Assembly (NCBI GenBank): GCA_024516155.1
Contig: JAJJXM010000026.1
Location: 62,001-126,000, forward strand
Reading direction: 5' to 3'
From: Pyronema omphalodes
Taxonomy: Eukaryota > Ascomycota > Pezizomycetes > Pezizales > Pyronemataceae
Length of the DNA stretch: 64,000 bases
Within the stretch, counting starts at the first letter, position 1; each line of letters opens with the position of its first letter. The notes under the pieces are model-generated. The model had not been told where the DNA came from. It searched no databases and saw only the letters and a list, made by a program, of their open reading frames with translations. Below are positions 61,188 through 64,000 of the stretch, piece by piece. The translations under genes and the position numbers were made by a program.

Positions 61188-61373
61188 CTAATTTCCCTCA
61201 TTATTCTCTTTTTCCTGCTCCCTGCCCTCCTCATTTTCTTCATTCACCTCATCATCCTCACCAAACCTCCTCAAATCCTCATCCCCCTCCTCATAACCAT
61301 CCAACCCCAACTGCAACTCCAAATCCTCATCTTCATCTTCATCCTCCTCCTCCAACTCCGCAAGCATCTCCAT
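61188..61373 (-). CDS. small acidic open frame, doubtful
   Basis: A 61-codon frame, mostly Glu and Asp (ELEEEDEDEDEDLELQLGL, ENEEGREQEKENNEGN). Just upstream another minus frame reads VNSVLRIRIEEFKNRALVRD, so it might be the acidic tail of a small spliced gene, but no clean intron joins them. Equally it may be a purine-rich low-complexity tract. Confidence 0.2.
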   Translation of the reverse strand: MEMLAELEEEDEDEDEDLELQLGLDGYEEGDEDLRRFGEDDEVNEENEEGREQEKENNEGN

Positions 61374-61625
61374 AAACCTCCTCTTCCCATCCCTCCTCTT
61401 CCTATCCTATCCCTTCCCTTTCATTATCCCTAACCAGAGCTCTATTTTTGAACTCCTCAATCCTGATCCTCAACACCGAATTCACCCTTCTAGTCTTCCT
61501 TAAGTTTTAACTGTTCCTTCAACCTATCGGTTCTCCGTTGATAATCATGATTGATCTCTAAGCCTGATAATCATATAGTATCTTTCAATTCTGAACATTT
61601 CTGAATATTTCTGTTCGTGCTACTG

Positions 61626-61713
61626 GGGGTTTGGGGGTTTGGGGTTTGGGGTTTGGGGGTTTGGGGTTTGGGGTTTGGGGGTTTGGGGTTTGGGGTTTGG
61701 GGGTTTGGATTTT
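61626..61713. repeat. G-rich GGGGTTT array
   Basis: Units of GGGGTTT, with an 8-7-7 higher-order pattern from a fifth G in every third unit. The strand could form G-quadruplexes. It is not the TTAGGG repeat of fungal telomeres. GAGGAT and GGA repeats follow to about 61770. Confidence 0.95.
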
Positions 61714-61989
61714 AGGAGGAGGATCAGGAGGAGGATCAGGAGGATCAGGAGGAGGAGGAGGAGGAGGAGGGGTTGTTTTGTTTTTGTTCTTGTTCGGGAT
61801 GATGAGGCGGGGGGAGTCGACGGGATTGGCGGGTGGGGATGGGAGCTGGGGGAGCTGCGGCTGGATAATGGATATTGGAAGGAGGAGGATGGGAATAGGG
61901 TTGGTTGCTGTGACTGGTTTGGGGTGGGGTAGGATGGTTGGGAATGGGGGTAGGATGGTTGGTGTTGATGTTATTGATGTTAGCCTGGG

Positions 61990-62459
61990 GGTTATTGTTG
62001 TTATTGTTGTTATTGTTGTTATTGTTGTTATTGTTGTTATTGTTGTTATTGTTGTTATTGTTGTTATTGTTGTTATTGTTGTTATTGTTGTTATTGTTGT
62101 TATTGTTGTTATTGTTGTTATTGTTGTTATTGTTGTTATTGTTGTTATTGTTGTTATTGTTGTTATTGTTGTTATTGTTGTTATTGTTGTTATTGTTGTT
62201 ATTGTTGTTATTGTTGTTATTGTTGTTATTGTTGTTATTGTTGTTATTGTTGTTATTGTTGTTATTGTTGTTATTGTTGTTATTGTTGTTATTGTTGTTA
62301 TTGTTGTTATTGTTGTTATTGTTGTTATTGTTGTTATTGTTGTTATTGTTGTTATTGTTGTTATTGTTGTTATTGTTGTTATTGTTGTTATTGTTGTTAT
62401 TGTTGTTGTTATTGTTGTTATTGTTGTTATTGTTGTTATTGTTGTTATTGTTGTTATTA
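61990..62459. repeat. 9-bp microsatellite (GTTATTGTT)n
   Basis: About 470 bp of a 9-bp unit with a single triplet irregularity near 62405. Plus frames give poly-Leu or Val-Ile repeats; one minus frame gives poly-Asn. The Leu and Val-Ile frames are not genes. Confidence 0.97.
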
Positions 62460-62465
62460 ACTTTT

Positions 62466-62908
62466 TCTTCTAGGATCCGGAGACTTGCTGTTTGCTGTTT
62501 GCTGTTTGCTGTTATTGTATGTATGTATCATGTATTATGTATTATGTATCATGTATTATGTATTATGTATCATGTATCATGTATTATGTATTATGCTTCA
62601 GAGTCCAGTTTCCTTTGTGGTGAGTATCCCATAGTTCGTAAGTCTTTTTCATAGTTCTTTTTTTTTTACGTCCAAGCTGTAAGGAATTGTATCTAGCAGA
62701 AAAAGAAAGAATTTTGGATCTGGATTTGGAGGTGGAGGAATATGGTATTATATGTATATATATGTATACATGCGTGATCTATCATCTCTCAATCTCTCAG
62801 CCATTCCGAAGCTTCTACCCTGCAGACTTCTACCCCACCCCCCCACCACCCCACCACCCCACCACCCCACCCCCCCCACCCCCCCCCACCCCCAACCCCC
62901 AATCCCCT
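62466..62908. other. intergenic with short repeats
   Basis: TTTGCTG units (62487-62512), ATGTATTATGTATC-type units (62518-62595) and C/A-rich sequence (CCACC units, 62835-62900) just beyond the stop of the TAH18 gene. No gene seen. Confidence 0.4.
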
Positions 62909-64000
62909 CTACCAAGTCTCCTGTCTATACCTCCCCCCCTTCTCCATCCCCTCAAGCCAAGCCCTAGCCTCCTCTCTCCTTAGTCCACCCTTTTCCGCAA
63001 CCTCCATCAAAGCCTCTCTAACCGCCTGCGGCATTCTCCCAGAGCTTCCACAAACATAAACCGCACCCTCCTTGACACCCAAAGCATCCCAAATTTCTCT
63101 AGCCTGTTCCCTAATCACAGTTTGTACATAACGTTTCTGTTTCTGATCTCTGGAGAAAGCTGTATATAGTTTTAAAAGACCTTTTTGTTGTAGGCTTTCC
63201 AGTTCAGATTGGAAGAAATAGTCGCTGGTGCGGTTTCGTGAGCCGAAGATTAGGATGTTGGTACCCATTAATTTGGGGGGTTGGGATGATGATGAGCTTG
63301 AGAAGGAGGAGGAGGAGGAGGATAATGCAATACGATGCTGCAATAAATTCCTCATTGGAGCCAACCCTGTTCCTGGTGCGATCATAACAACAGGTTTCTC
63401 CAATTCCCATTCCGGCATCAAAGTCTTCGAAGGCTGTGAAGCCAGCAAACCACCATTATGAAACACAACATTCAGTTCATCCTCCTCTTTTAGCGCCGCA
63501 AGAAATCTTGTACAAACTCCTTCCCTGATTCTTTTGATGATAGTTTTATACCTGACTATCGCTACTAACAACTCCACCTGTTTCGGGTTTACCAAGCTGG
63601 AGGATGCAATGCTGAAATGTCGTTCTCGGAGCCGTGGAACAAGTTCTAATAACCGGTCTAATCCTATCTGAATGGTGTTGAATTCTTGGAGAACTTCCAG
63701 AAGTGAACGTCGTGGTCGGGTTGTGTAGTCGTATAATTCTTCTACCCATTGAGGATCGGCGAATTCTGATAATCGCTCGGCGTGCGTGGGATCGGTAGTT
63801 AAAGAGGAGGCTAGGAGGAAGAAACTTCGACGCGGAATGGCGGTGATGTCGAGATGGTGTGTGAGGAGCGTTCGGAGGGTTAATGGTTCTACGGGAGTGC
63901 TGATGGGACACGGGGGAATGGCATCGGGTGATAAAGATGGGTGTGGCAGAAGACGTAGGGGACGGTCCGCAACGTCGGTCCAGGATTGGAGCTCCAGGAA
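62909..64000 (-). CDS. TAH18: NADPH-dependent diflavin oxidoreductase, C-terminal part (cut by window edge)
   Basis: One open frame of 363 codons enters from the right edge; the flavodoxin domain and start lie outside. Visible are the FAD domain (LDITAIPRRSFFLLASSL, RPRRSLLEVLQEFNTIQIG, LVPRLRERHFSIASS), then FHNGGLLAS and the NADPH domain (PVVMIAPGTGLAPMRNLLQH, ILIFGSRNRTSDYFF, AVYVCGSSGRMPQAVREAL), ending in RYRQETW with the C-terminal Trp that stacks on FAD. A serine-rich insert (about 12 Ser) lies inside the NADPH domain. Tah18 passes electrons from NADPH to Dre2 in the cytosolic iron-sulfur cluster assembly pathway. Motifs and the short C-terminus separate it from cytochrome P450 reductase and sulfite reductase. 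Confidence 0.92.
   Translation of the reverse strand, partial: FLELQSWTDVADRPLRLLPHPSLSPDAIPPCPISTPVEPLTLRTLLTHHLDITAIPRRSFFLLASSLTTDPTHAERLSEFADPQWVEELYDYTTRPRRSLLEVLQEFNTIQIGLDRLLELVPRLRERHFSIASSSLVNPKQVELLVAIVRYKTIIKRIREGVCTRFLAALKEEDELNVVFHNGGLLASQPSKTLMPEWELEKPVVMIAPGTGLAPMRNLLQHRIALSSSSSSFSSSSSSQPPKLMGTNILIFGSRNRTSDYFFQSELESLQQKGLLKLYTAFSRDQKQKRYVQTVIREQAREIWDALGVKEGAVYVCGSSGRMPQAVREALMEVAEKGGLRREEARAWLEGMEKGGRYRQETW

Noticed and set aside
61631..62654. Poly-Leu and Val-Ile repeat frames on plus
   Set aside because: Translations of the 9-bp microsatellite without any non-repeat coding sequence.

Overview
The window is nuclear DNA of a filamentous ascomycete (Pezizomycotina-like). The genes are split by short introns (about 45-110 bp) with GTAAGT/GTATGT-type donors and CTAAC-type branch points. 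They include fungal forms of ATG17, TAH18, AP-3 delta, EMC2 and a NACHT-ankyrin receptor. I cannot name the species from sequence alone. Exon joins were worked out by hand from frame, splice sites and family alignment; no search was run.

Layout. 0-5.2 kb: an interrupted reading frame at the left edge, a composite retroposon (373-1080) with a target-site duplication, then decayed sequence. 5.3-7.1 kb: a seven-exon cation diffusion facilitator on the minus strand. 9.7-10.0 kb: a small inverted-repeat element flanked by TA. 12.2-16.1 kb: an eight-exon NACHT-ankyrin (NLR-like) gene on the minus strand. 18.6-23.1 kb: a lysine-rich SMAP-domain nuclear protein (+), a second inverted-repeat element, a YSY6/RAMP4-like ER protein (-) and a small mitochondrial membrane protein (+). 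24.7-27.8 kb: two head-to-tail genes for the TFIIA small subunit, one canonical and one divergent. 29.4-34.5 kb: EMC2 (-) and AP-3 delta (+). 35-40 kb: a decaying tandem array of a minus-strand gene family, hit by a 5'-truncated copy of the retroposon. 43-46 kb: a secreted protein (+) and a peroxisomal D-amino-acid oxidase-type enzyme (-). 48.7-53.4 kb: ATG17 (-) and ribosomal protein eL19 (+). 55.5-58.3 kb: two unrecognised minus-strand genes, one probably secreted. 58.8-59.6 kb: a tandemly triplicated relic. 60.6-62.6 kb: long micro/minisatellites. 62.9-64 kb: the C-terminal part of TAH18 (-), running off the right edge.

Most genes are housekeeping functions: basal transcription, ribosome, ER membrane insertion, vesicle coats, autophagy, iron-sulfur assembly and metal transport. 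They are scattered singly rather than in a metabolic cluster. Between them lies a plastic fraction: an NLR with recently homogenised repeats, a candidate secreted protein, decaying tandem gene copies, TA-flanked inverted-repeat elements and the retroposon family. The strongest leads for new biology are the retroposon family with an internal 20-bp tandem repeat, and the tandem TFIIA small-subunit paralogue.
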